64,000 nt of DNA from Prorocentrum cordatum. Lineage: Eukaryota > Sar > Dinophyceae > Prorocentrales > Prorocentraceae. Made by a program: the position numbers and the translations under genes. The stretch covers positions 278,039 through 342,038 of the forward strand of contig CAUYUJ010015306.1 in the NCBI GenBank assembly GCA_963575745.1, in the 5' to 3' direction. Below the pieces are notes generated by a model, which saw nothing but the letters and a program-made list of their open reading frames with translations, was not told where the DNA came from and did not search any database. How positions within the stretch are numbered: position 1 is the stretch's first letter; each line of letters opens with the position of its first letter. Shown here one piece after another: positions 50,990 to 61,075 of the stretch.

Positions 50990-51250
50990 CTCCCTGGAGC
51001 TTCCGCGGAGTCCCTCCGGGACCCCCCAGGACTTCCAGATAAGTCCCAAGTGAGTCCAAGACGGCCCAAGGTGCCCCAAGACGGCTCCAAGAGGACCCCC
51101 AAGACGGTCCCAAGAGGAGGAGACCGTACCATTGCTTCAGGAAACCGTATGTGTTTAGTATATTATTTGGTTGGTCTTATCAGCGTCCAAGACGTCCCAA
51201 GAGGCCCCGGAGATCGCGCAAAGATGGCCCAAGAGGCGGGACTGAGGACT
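50990..51250 (-). repeat. CTTGG-type array on the opposite strand
   Basis: CCAAGACGGCCCAAG, CCAAGAGGACCCCC: the reverse complement of the vocabulary used elsewhere. Confidence 0.8.
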
Positions 51251-51489
51251 GGCGACGACGACGACGACGAAGACGACGACAGCGTCTCTCACACGTCGGC
51301 TGATGTTCGCTCTTTGTTGAATACCTTGCGGTTGAGTCTCTCAGTTTCGCCCTTTGTCAAGATTGTCTGGGTGGCGGGTAACCGATTGGTTCGATGCGAT
51401 TTTGTAATTTTGAGAGGTGTTTTCATTTGAAGACTTGGCTGCTGTTGTCGTAGTGTATTGTTGCATTATCGGTTCCACAAGAGTGTGCC

Positions 51490-51960
51490 AGGAGTGATAT
51501 ATTTGGGCACCCCACAGAGGGAGGGGCGGCGTCAGAGGGTCGGACACATGCTTGTTGGCGCCCAGATTTGCGGGGACGTCCCCTGCGAACAGATGGCTTT
51601 TGGAAGCTAGACATGTGTATTTCAGGCCGTGGCCATCGCGGTGTACCAGTCATAACCTTTGGGCGCCACAGGGGGGAGGCGCCAAGGGGTACATCACGGG
51701 TGCGTTCGCGCCCAGATTGTGGGGATATGTCAATCGAAACATTTGTTTGGGGAATATCGGCGCGTCTCTTTTTAGGGCCGCGCAGGTAGACATACGACTT
51801 GGGCACTACAAGACTTAGCAGCATTGTGCATCTACTTGCTCAGGGTTGCCTGGTCGTCGTGATGTAGCAGCGTGGCATCTGGGGATCGCGAGGGGGGGCC
51901 GCTAGGGGGTACATCACGGGCGCTGTCGCGTTCATATTGCGAGGATCTCTCGGTCCACCC
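51490..51960 (+). repeat. Satellite family O, three units
   Basis: GGGCACCCCACAGAGGGAGG (51503), GGGCGCCACAGGGGGGAGGC (51660) and GGATCGCGAGGGGGGGCC (51880), each followed about 60 bp later by CGCCCAGATT-type and GGGGA-GTC words. Confidence 0.75.
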
Positions 51961-52300
51961 AGTTTCGTACATTCCCGCTCTTTCTCCGACATTCGTAGAA
52001 AAGGGATCGCAAGGAAACCTACGCGCGACTTGGTCAATGAAAGGTAGCGTGGATCAGGAGAAAGAGGAGAAGGAGGAGGAGGAGGAGGCGGAGTAGCTCA
52101 CCGATACAGTGTCGTCCTTCGTGTCGAAGTTGTCCTGCCGTCGCCTATGCATCATTTCGCTATTGAGAGGCTCTACCTCCGCGGACACTTGGCCTGTGCA
52201 GTGCATGCCCTTCTGAATATATTCCTCCCCCCTCTTCTCCAGCGCTCCTCCGTTCATTGTTCAAATCTTTCGTTTCCATTTTGGATCTTCCGCCTCTAAT
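51961..52300. other. No gene seen
   Basis: Short GGA run at 52060-52093; otherwise nothing. Confidence 0.3.
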
Positions 52301-52309
52301 GACGCCGCG

Positions 52310-52960
52310 CAAATTTGGCTGGCCACTTGGGCTTCGGGGCGCGCTGCAGTTAACACCGTTTCGTCCGCAATGCCTCGTTTGCGGTGGGTTGTTTTGTGCT
52401 GCGTTCCAGGCGCATCTGTCGTTATTCCAGCTCGCACTGCGCTGCAACCGCACGGTGGTGCGTTGCGGCGCGTTCCCTCCTCCCTCCTCGCGCCCTTCCT
52501 CCCTGCCCCGCCCCCCCCCCGCTTTTTGTCGGCGGATACGCGTGGAATGGCGCCCCCACTTTCCCTTCCCCCCGCCCCCCGCGGTGGCGCCGACGGCGTT
52601 CCAAGCCCAGTTTGGCGGTGTCCGGGCCAGGCTTCGGCGGCCGACTGGGGCGGGAGGCCTGGCGCTGCACCCCTGCCTTGCGGGGGGGGGGGGATATTTC
52701 TGGTGTTCCTTGTCTTGGTTCGCCCGTTTTTCTTTCGTCCCTCCTCACCAACACTGCTTTGCCATTGAACATCACTGGAAACAGGCGCTGCCCCCTGCTT
52801 TGGCGCCAAGTTTGCGAGGAACGCGCAAGCGACGGCGCCGAGACTTTTGGCTGTGTGGTTGGGTTGGTTGGTCGCCTTGGTCTTTGCCACCGTCGCTGTC
52901 GAATAACACAATGCAGCTGCAAGGTGTATTCCCTCTCCTTCAAGCCTCGCGGCCGCATTG
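52310..52960 (+). repeat. ~620-bp duplicated segment P, copy 1
   Basis: TTGGCTGG, CGGGGCGCGCTGCA, ATGCGCTGCAGC-type, CACACGGTGGTG, GCGCGTTC, then GCGGGGGGGGG and a TTGGTTGGGTTGG end occur in the same order at 53640-54235. Identity is perhaps 65-75%, so it is old. ORFs on both strands (to 281 aa) are not conserved between the copies in any one frame, so I treat it as non-coding. Confidence 0.65.
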
Positions 52961-53160
52961 TGGGGGCGTCTCACGTGATGCTGTTGTGTTTAATGGTTGG
53001 GTGATTCGTTGGTTTGGTCGGCGCGGCCCTCGCCCGAATGCTGGGCGGCGGGGGCCGGTTCCCCGAGTGGGCGCGCGGCGTGACGTTCACTGGGCCGACT
53101 AAAGTGTTTACCATCCTCGCGGCGTTGGCGCAGGCCTTGCCTGGCGGCGCGTAAGATCAA
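52961..53160. other. No gene seen
   Basis: Spacer between P copies. Confidence 0.3.
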
Positions 53161-53510
53161 CTACCGCGCGGATCGCGCACTACCTGCGGCCTGGGCAGCA
53201 CGAGCGGCCATGCGGTGCGTGCGTCGCCCACGGTGCGTGCGTTTCGCGCTGCCCGCACGTCTCGTCCAGCCATTCGCAGGGGACGCCCGCGCGGCCCGCG
53301 CGGTCTCGCTAGTCCGACGCGGCCCCCCGCCCCCGCATCCCATGCAGATCGCGCGGCCCACGTGGATTATGCGGTCCTTACATTTGGCGCAGCTCCTGCA
53401 GCCCATGCGGCAGATGCAGTTCCCGCGCGCCACACTCCACGCGCAGGCGTCGCCCCCGCCGCCATGCCCCGAGTTCTTGCGACAAGAGCGCCATCTGCAC
53501 GCGGGTAAGG
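53161..53510 (-). CDS. Cysteine-rich exon-like ORF, possible zinc binder
   Basis: After an acceptor-like CCCGCGTGCAG (minus strand, about 53504) one frame reads WRSCRKNSGHGGGGDACAWS, ARGNCICRMGCRSCAKCKDR, IIHVGRAICMGCGGGG, then a basic Arg/Ala tail to a stop at 53161. Eight to nine Cys in about 50 residues, with CxC, CxxC and a second CxxC after 12 residues, suggest a small treble-clef or RING-like metal site. A competing frame over the first 110 bases is also protein-like, and the tail is repeat-like, so this may be a fragment. I recognise no exact family. Confidence 0.3.
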
Positions 53511-53639
53511 GGCGGATTTGTGCAGTGTGTCCCCTTTTTTCCGACTCTATTCCTCTTTTTTGTGTTTTCCAGTTTGTTGTTTGGGTTCTCATTTCCCCCA
53601 TGTGTTCTCTGTTGTTTTTCCGCCTCTTCGTTGCCGCGC

Positions 53640-54235
53640 GGACTTGGCTGGTCGTTTGCGGTAGTCGGGGCGCGCTGCACTTAGCAAAGGTTCGTGCACC
53701 AGGCCTTGTTGTCGGCGGGTTGGCCCGCGCTGCGCCCCAGGTGCATCGGGTGCCCATCCACCTCGCGATGCGCTGCAGCCACACGGTGGTGAGTTGCAGC
53801 GCGTTCGTTCCCTCGTCTCCCCCCCCCCCTCCTGCGAGCCAATCTTTCTCGCCCAGCTCCCCCGCCCCGCTGCGCTTTCTGTTCTCGGACGGGCGTTAGA
53901 AGGCACTCCGTCTTTCCTTCCTCGCCCCCTGAATCCAGGCTCCGGCGGTCGAAGGGGGCGGGGGGGCCTTGCATGGCGCCCCTACTTTGCGGGGGGGGGT
54001 GCTTGCCTATCGTTCTTCAGTTTCTGGACTCCTCCCGCCGCCGCCCTCCCCTTCATCGGCCCCGCCACTTGCGCCCTCCCCCTGTCGTGGCGCCCGCGAC
54101 GCGAGGAAGTCTCAAGCGGCAGCGCCGTGACGTTTGGATGTTTGGTTGGGTTTGTCGTTTGGGTGTTTGGTGGCGTGGCGGGTTTGTTGGTTGATCGGGT
54201 TTCGCGCGTCCTCCTGGTTTGTATCCCGCGCCGCC
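53640..54235 (+). repeat. ~620-bp duplicated segment P, copy 2
   Basis: Partner of 52310-52960; copies are direct, 1.3 kb apart, with the Cys-rich region between them. Confidence 0.65.
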
Positions 54236-54719
54236 CTCTTCAGCCCCAGCCGCTGCCGTCGCAATCGCGCCTTTTTTCCGTTCAGCGTAGCCATTTTCAG
54301 CGTTGCAGGATGCACGCCTCTTTCCCCGCAGCGCGATTCGTGTTACTTGTTTGACGCATCCGCATCCCGCTCTCCCGCCCTCTCTCCCGTCGACGTCCTC
54401 GCGCACATTTCATGCGCATAGCAGATCCGCTGACACCCTGATGCGCTGACATTCAGACCCGTTCGCGAGCAAACCCGCTGACACTTAGACCCACTCGCGT
54501 CCAACGTAGACTCACTCACGCAACTCTCGCACACATTGTTTCATATTCGCTTTCTTCCACAGCCAACCAGATTCAGACCAATCGTACCTTGATGTGCTCA
54601 TGCGCGGTAGGCCTACCGATATGTAGCAGGCATATCGGTACGGTACCTCAAGGCGTTGCCACCGTAAGCAGGCCGTTTTATAGAACGCACCTTTATGATT
54701 TCACAGGCGCGCGAATGCG
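54236..54719. other. No gene seen; minisatellite trace
   Basis: 54425-54535 holds degenerate GCTGACA-TCAGACCC units related to 31560-31990. A CGTAGCCATTTT near 54287 matches 12 bases of DinoSL but lacks its 3' end. Confidence 0.45.
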
Positions 54720-55220
54720 CGGTTCTTGGGCGCCCCGAGGAACAACCGCCAGGGGGTCGGACACGTGTCCGTTCGCGATCTCATAGTGAGGACGTTCCAG
54801 GCTGTTCGCTTGTTCGGCGAAACATGCAATCTTATCTGGAATAACTCATGGTCCGCGCTGCGTAGCAAGGGTGCCACTTGGGCACCCCAAGAAGGAACCA
54901 CCAGGGAGCAGCACACTTTCCCGTTCGCGCCAAGGTCGCGTGCAGGACATCATTTACTCTCTTGAGAGCCGCATGGTCGCCGCGACAAGGCAGGCGTGGC
55001 ATTTGGTCAACGCAAAAAGGGCCGTGCCCGTTCGCGCCAGCAGTGCGTTTGGTGTCTCAACCGGTTTCCACACTCCTTGGGCCAGATCTTTTTGTCACCC
55101 AAAGGACAAGACGCTAGGACGTATGATGTTTGCCCCCTCGCGTGGATGTCGTTGGGACGTGTTCGGCGGTTTGGTCGTGTGACCTGGGCACCCCAAAGGG
55201 TAGCCGCTGGAGAACGCTCA
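54720..55220 (+). repeat. Satellite family O, three to four units
   Basis: GGGCGCCCCGAGGAAC, GGGCACCCCAAGAAGG and GGGCACCCCAAAGGG at about 54728, 54883 and 55188, with TTCGCG and GTGGCATTTGG landmarks between. Confidence 0.7.
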
Positions 55221-55514
55221 GTCGCCACAGGCTGATACGCTCCCACTCAAACGTTCACAGCGGGACGTGCCCAGAAAAGATGTGCGCCCGTGGGGATTTG
55301 GTTGGTTGGTCGGTTGGTTGGTTGGTTGGTCTGGTCGGCTCTGCACTCCCCGGGTTGCTCGTCTAGTCGGCGCGGGGCCGAGTAGCAACGCCTCTATTCT
55401 ATTACATTGTCGTACTATTCTAAATGCCTCTTCTATTCTCTGTGAGCAAGCTCCTGCTGTCTCCGCAGCTTCTCTGCCCAAGTGCCCCCCGTCGGCCGCG
55501 CGTGCGGGCGCCTT
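55221..55514. other. Upstream of gag; (GGTT)n run
   Basis: TTGGTTGGTCGG repeats at 55300-55345. No long terminal repeat was recognised here. Confidence 0.35.
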
Positions 55515-57980
55515 ATGCAGGCGGTCGCACAAGCGGCTCTCCAGGGCGCTGGGGAGATTTTGTTCAGGGGGCTGCGGGCCGCGCTCTACGAGCGGCTCGT
55601 GGCTGCCCCCCTCTCTGTGCTTCAGGACCAGGGGCCTCCATCGCCTGCCTGGTCCATCCAGCAGGCGGACTCGTCCGAGGGTGAGGGGGCCTCCTGCCCT
55701 CTCCCTTCGGCGGGTTCCACCTGCCCCACCGTCTGCCTCGGGCTGGCGGTGGACCTGAGCGGCGGGGTCTCTCCCTGGCTGCTCAGCACGGTCGCCGCCC
55801 TCCTCTGGGTGACGGCCGCCTGCAGCGCCTGCGCGGGCTGCTGCCTCGGGCTGCTGGGCCCGTACGTGTGGCGGAGGCTCTGGCCCTCCGCCTGGCCGCG
55901 CGGCGCGGTTTCTGCTTCACCTGAGCAGGACCGCCGTGCGGCGCGAGCGCTGGCCTACGGGGCTCCGCCTCGACCTCAAGCGCTCGAGCGGGCAGACGCC
56001 CAGCGTGCGGGCGGCGGCGTCCACGGCGGCGCCCGCTGATGGCGGAGCTGCCACCAGTTGGCGGAGGGCCCCTTTTGGCCCGAGCTCTACCCTTTCGCTG
56101 CGCCCACGGCGCGCGACTACGCACGATGGCGCCTAGACGACGGCGACACCAGCTGGGCGGCTATCCCCCTCGCCTCTCGAGAAGGGGGCATCCTGCTGGC
56201 CCTGCCTGGTGCCTTTCGCTCTACAGCGGAGCTCGAGGCTGCCGAGGCGGATGGCTTTGCTGGGATGATAGGCCCCTTCCAGCTAGTGGACGTCCAGCTC
56301 CAGGGGGCCGCTTCACGGCCGCTCGCCACTACCGCATCCGTCCTCGTTATAGATATCGAGGTTGCCGAGCTCGAGCTCGAGTCGCTGTACCCTCTAGAGG
56401 TCGGCGACGACGCAGGCATCGTTCCCTTCGCCGAGGTGCGCAGCCGCGTCTATTGGCCGCATCCTTCGGGGGTTCGGGTGCTTCGCGAGGGCTACGCTCG
56501 TTTGCACGGCGCCCCGCCTACCGCAGGGGAAGAGCCTCTCCCAGGGGCCGATCGGGCTACCCCCTACCACTCTGCCGACGAGATGGAGGAGCCCGAGGGG
56601 TTCGCGGCCGACGGGGAAGCCGACCGCGCGGCCCCAAGTGCGCGAGCCCCCGCGGTCGCTGGAGCGCCGCGCGGCCCGCCCGCCAAGCGCGCTGGCGCCG
56701 CCGCGCCGCCACGGGTCGCGGGTCCTGCTCCGATTGCTCCTGGTGCTCCTGCGGCGTCTCTGGACGACGGGGCTCCCATGACCCGCGCCGAGGTAGCTGC
56801 CGAAATGCGCGCCTTGCTTGCAGCCCACGCGGCCTCCACGATGGTCGGCGGACCCGAACCGCTGGGCCCCGCTCCGGCTGCCCGGAGCGCTCGGCCCGAG
56901 GTGCCTCAGCTTTTCAGCGACGAGGCGGCGCGCCTCGGGCTGGATCCTGCGGTGATCGAGGCCGTCTTGTCCCACGCGCCCGTGGCCCCACATCGGGTCT
57001 CCGCGCGCCCCAAGGGACCCACCTCCGCGCTGGTCTCGGCGTGGGAGAAGGCGCGCTCTCTTGCTGTCCCTCGGGCCCCTTCGTCCGCTTCCGGACCGAT
57101 GGGCCCCCCGCCGCCGCCTGGGCTAGCCCATCCCGCTGCGGTCGACGGCTTTGCCGAGGCGGGCGGCGCCGACGGGTTAGAGCCGCCCCTTGCGGCCAAT
57201 CCGACGGACTTCAGCCTCATGCTTCAGTGCCTGCACCAGTCCCTTTCCTTGCAGCAGGGGCGGGGCCATCGCCCAGCCTTCCGCCCGCTTCTGGGGACCC
57301 TGAGCGACCAAGCTCAAACTCCGCCCGCGACCTCGGGCGACCCCGCGCACGCATCGGCTCAGATGGGGGGAATCGCTCGGAGGCGCGAGTGGCAGCAAGC
57401 GCTGATGCAGCACGGCCCCGACGTGCGAGGACTGATGAAGGAGAATTTGGCCCGCGTTCTGGGCGTGGAAGTCAGCGCCGTGACCCCCATGGCCATGCAT
57501 CAGTACTTTCGCGAGCACAGCCCCCTCGGGGCTCAGCCGTCGACGCACGAGTTGTTGACGCATTTTGCCTTCCTCAGCGCCGAGCTGTGGCGGGCCTGCG
57601 AGGAGGGCAACCCCGAGAGGGCCCAGACCTTGCTGACTTGCCAGTGCATGTTCATCGACCAGTTGGCGGGGGGCCGCGGCTACCTCGAGGCCGCTTGGTT
57701 CCTCACGGGGCTGGAGCCTCCCCCGTGTCGCGTGACCAGTCGTCACACGGAGCGCGAGGCCCAGACCCCGTTTTCACCCCTAGTGGATCCTCGCTGGCTG
57801 TCGGCGCAGGGCGAATACATGAAGGAGCTGCAAGCATTTCGGGCGCGCCTCGACGCCGAGCGCGCCGTCGCGCTCCCCAAGCACCCACCTCATCAGCCCA
57901 AGCAGCCCAAGGTCTCAAAGCCCCCCTTCAAGTCTCAGGGTGCTCCCAAGGCCCCGAAGGCGGTGCCCAAGAAGGACTGA
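55515..57980 (+). CDS. Gag-like ORF1 of a retroelement, membrane-anchored, one in-frame stop
   Basis: One frame runs from ATG 55515 to TGA 57980 (821 aa), interrupted only by TGA at 56037-56039 (codon 175, possibly a mutated CGA). Residues about 88-112 (WLLSTVAALLWVTAACSACA...) form a clear membrane helix followed by RR. After the stop the frame reads a globular part (LYPFAAPTARDYARWRLDDG, GMIGPFQLVDVQLQG), a Pro/Ala linker, then a conserved-looking helical domain (RRREWQQALMQHGPDVRGLM, RVLGVEVSAVTPMAMHQYF, THFAFLSAELWRACEEGN) and a Lys/Pro-rich basic tail. Position directly before the RT, length and domain order suggest gag; there is no CCHC knuckle. A second long frame (56039-58078) overlaps but is a GC-driven shadow. 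Likely a non-functional copy. Confidence 0.6.
56037..56039 (+). other. In-frame TGA in gag
   Basis: Reading is continuous on both sides (GGVHGGAR-stop-WRSCHQLAEGPF). CGA to TGA is a single transition. Decay is likelier than programmed readthrough. Confidence 0.6.
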
Positions 57981-58082
57981 AGATGCCCTTGGCGCCCGCC
58001 TTCTTGGAGGGGGGGGCCTTCGCGTGGCCGGGGTACGCCGCCGCAGACAGTCTGCACCGACGCTGCTACGGCTGCTAGGCGT

Positions 58083-60410
58083 GTTTGGGCGCAGCGAGGG
58101 CGTGAGGGTAGGAATGCGCTCCTCCCGCGATGCTGTTGCGGCCCCGCAGGGAGGAGTACGTTCCGCCACCGCGCCCCTCGCTCTGCTCCGAACCGCCCCT
58201 CGGATCCATTCGGCCATTTTGGCCGTCACCTGCCTCAGTCGAGCGCTCCCCCCATTGGGCCTGCAGCCCCTGAGGTTGGTGTTCTTGCTGGTGCTTGTTC
58301 TCCTTCAAGCACCCCTGCTGCTCTTGCCAACGTCGCGCCATTTGTCGCTGACTTGTCTGCCTTGCTGCGCCTGTTTCCAGGCGCGAACATTGATATCACC
58401 CACTGGCGGCAGCGCTGTCCCAGGTTGGGATGGGTGCTCGATGTTCTCTTGGATCTTTCTCCCGCTCATCAATGCGTGCAATGGACAGGGACGACCCGTA
58501 CCTTTTGGGGCCGCCTCCCCGCGATCCTCGGCCGTGCCCGCCTGCTCCACCTCTTGGTCCCCCGCCTGACGGCTTGTCGGCGAGGCGCAGGGGGCGCTGG
58601 AGATTGCGGCGCGCGGCGCGGACGCTCGCGCAGTATTCTGTTATTGCGTTGAACTGGCTCACTTTCGGTCATCCTAGCCTCGCTCCCGCCGAGGCTCGTG
58701 TCCGCGCCACGGTCTCGCCCTGCCAGGAGGGCGTCCGCACCCGTATCGAACGGTTGTGTCGGATCGCAGTTCGCCTTGCCCGTGGCGGCAAGAGCGACTT
58801 AGGTCGAGCCTTCGCCAAGTTCGTCTCTACTGAGGTCTCGCTCCATGGCCTGGCCACCCATGTTGCAGCTTTGGAGGCCTCCTTCACCTCCTCTTCTTCC
58901 GTGCCCGCCCCCATGCGGCACTGCCCGACCCGCGCTCCTTCCGTGCCTGGTTCGCTGGCGTCTGCGGCGGCTTGGGACTCCACCCAGGTCGAGCATTTCG
59001 ATTTAAAAGTCAGGGCGTCTCGCATTAAGTGGGATTACTCGCCAGTGCTTGATCCCATTCCATTTCTCTCTGACGCTCGAGTCCGCGAAGCGTTCATCAA
59101 TCCAGAGGAGATGCGGCTCCCGGCGTCAGAGTGGCCTGCTGGCCAAAAGGGGGCGCGTGTCCATATGGACCGCGCCGAGCTGTGGGCCCTGCTCCAGAAG
59201 TGGGATGCCTGCGGCGCCCTGTACCTGACTCCTGCTTCGGACCTCGCCTGGGATGAAGCCTGCGGAGCTTTCAGGGTACCGAAGGACTGCGACTTCGACA
59301 GGCTGATCCTGAACCCAACGGTCGTGAACAGCCGCTGTGCCTCAATCTCGTCCAGCACCCAGCGCCTTGGCCAGGGTTTCCTGCTGTGCCGTTTGGGTCT
59401 GGCGCCTGGGGAGTGGCTGGCAGTTTCTTGCGACGACCTACGGGAGTTTTACTACACTTTCCGCGGTCCTCCCGCGCGCGCCAGGCGTAACGCCCTTCGC
59501 GTTCGTCTGCCATCATCCCGCTTCAAGGCCTTTCGAGCCTGGCGCCCCGAGCTCGAAGGTGTGGACGTCGCGCCTTGCCTCAATGCTCTAGCGATGGGCG
59601 ACAACATGGCAGTGGAGATTGCCAACTCTGCACATGAAGGCGTCTTGCACAGCTTCGGGGCCTTGCGGCCTCACGAGCAGATTGTCCACCGCTCGCCCTT
59701 CCCGCGGGGACCGTTTGTCGAGATGCTGAATATTGATGACCATACAGGTTTTCAGAAGCTCTCGTGGCATGGCTCCGCTCCTCGCCCCGACGACCCCTGT
59801 CGTCGTGATCGTGAGGTCTTCGCCGCCTGCGATGCAGGCTACCCGCGCGTGGCCCTGATTCAGCATCCAGGCAAGCGCGCGCGGCGAAACGCACAAGGTG
59901 GTGGTGGGCGCCGAGGTGGAAGGGCGCATAGGCATCGTCTGCGCTCCCTTAGTGCGGACGGTGGCCTTGTGCAGGCTGACCCTGATCCAAATCTACCTCG
60001 GCATCACCACGCGCCCCCTGTTAGCCTCTCTTGTGGGCTGCTGGGTCCAGGTGTTCCTCTATCGCCGTCCGATGCTCGCCATTTTCACGCACGTCTACAA
60101 CTTCCTGTCGCGCCTGGCGACCGAGGAGGGCATTGAATACGACTTGCCTCCTTATGTTCGCGACGAGCTTTTGGCCTGCACCTTTTTAGCCTTTACTGCT
60201 ATAACCGACCTTCGGGCGCAGCCTTGCCCCGAGGTGTTCGGTACGGACGCGTCTCTCGGCTGGGGGGGCGTTGTCCGCGCTCCTATCAGCCCGCAGCTCT
60301 CCGCCGAGCTGTGGCGCAGATCGAAGGCACCCATCCCTGAGGCGATCCTGCAACAAACGAGTGGGATTTCCACGCACTGCGGACCCGCGGCGATGCCTTG
60401 GGGGCCCTGA
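58083..60410 (+). pseudogene. Reverse transcriptase-RNase H ORF2, frameshifted
   Basis: The coding signal moves through three frames. 58083-~58480: ALANVAPFVADLSALLRLFP, WVLDVLLDLSPAHQC. ~58480-59880: ARTLAQYSVIALNWLTFGHP, then RT landmarks FRVPKDCDFDRLILNPTVVN, motif A SCDDLREFYYTF, motif B ALAMGDNMAVEI and motif C LNIDDHTGF (the xDD pair). ~59880-60410: VVGAEVEGRIGIVCAPLVR, VGCWVQVFLYRRPML, and RNase H start EVFGTDASLGWGG. The order fingers-palm-thumb-RNase H is that of LTR/DIRS-type elements; the ID-D box and FYYTF motif A are unusual. No integrase or tyrosine recombinase is seen: the unit ends inside RNase H. With two frameshifts it cannot make one protein as read, so it is a decayed copy. 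Confidence 0.75.
58108..58162 (+). repeat. 55-bp segment shared with 63408-63462
   Basis: GCGATGCTGTTGCGGCCCCG and CAGGG are identical and the surrounding 55 bp about 85%. Translated, both give RSS-DAVAAPQGG, but in different overall frames. In this copy it lies in the gap between gag and RT; in the other it is inside the J-domain ORF. Confidence 0.8.
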
Positions 60411-61075
60411 GCATCCACCCAGCCCTTCATTGCGCCTGCAGGCGGTCCCGGTCTATTGAGCACCCCCGTCGCGCGCGTTGGGTCACCGGCGGCTATCATA
60501 GGCTCTATGCTTGTCGGGCAGAGCTACAAGTGGGAGTTACCTCGCGCTCTGCCCCGTCCGTTCAAACACAACAATATCGCTTGAGACGCGGGCGGGTGTA
60601 TAAAGCTTGTGTGCAAGTACTGCTGTAATCGCCTCCCTCTGACTCTCGTATCCTCCGTGTCAGCTTGGATTCAAAAAGTGCTTTGCGTGTGGGCGAGCAA
60701 CCACGCGTCACGTGGCCGCATAGCACACCTGGGCAATCTACACGTTTCTTAGAGCGTGCGCGCACGAGAGAGAGCCCTATGTGATAGGAGGAGGTTTATA
60801 TATGGGAGGCATGCACGTGCCTACGGACGTGCACAGGGCCGACGACCCCACGCGGAACCGTGCGGTGAGGCCCCCGTCCCGTGACCCTCCCGCCTGGTTA
60901 GTTGAAGCAGAGAGAGGAGAATTTACTCGCTTTGATTGCATTGCGAACGCCGACTCCCGCTCGTCATTCCCTACTTGTCTCTGGGGCCGATTTGTTGCGC
61001 AGCTTGTGGCTCGAGGCCCCGAGGGGCTGCTCAGCCACCGCTGGGCGGCCGCCCCCCCCCTCGGAGGGCGCGGGG
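60411..61075. other. No gene seen between the retroelement and the J-domain ORF
   Basis: 60560-60800 has lower GC with GTATAAAGC near 60598 and TTTATATATGG near 60795, which could be promoter-like, but dinoflagellate promoters are poorly defined. ACCGTGCGGTGAGG at 60858 is shared with the stem-loop near 26700. The frame of the next ORF is open from 60902 but has no ATG until 61076. Confidence 0.35.

Noticed and set aside
52257-53102. 281-aa plus-strand ORF
   Set aside because: Lies in duplicated segment P; the second P copy does not keep the frame and the peptide has no protein-like core.
54286-54300. CGTAGCCATTTT, 12 bases of DinoSL
   Set aside because: Relicts keep the 3' end of the leader (GGCTCAAG); this match has only the 5' part and no coding region after it.
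56039-58078. 679-aa ORF overlapping the gag-like ORF
   Set aside because: It is the +2 shadow of the gag frame in GC-rich DNA: Arg/Gly/Pro-rich, no motif, whereas the gag frame reads normal protein over the same bases. Its ATG overlapping the TGA at 56037 is coincidental.
60592-60605. TATAAA-like promoter upstream of the J-domain ORF
   Set aside because: GTATAAAGC occurs once in a locally AT-richer stretch; dinoflagellate genes mostly lack TATA boxes and nothing ties it to the ORF start.
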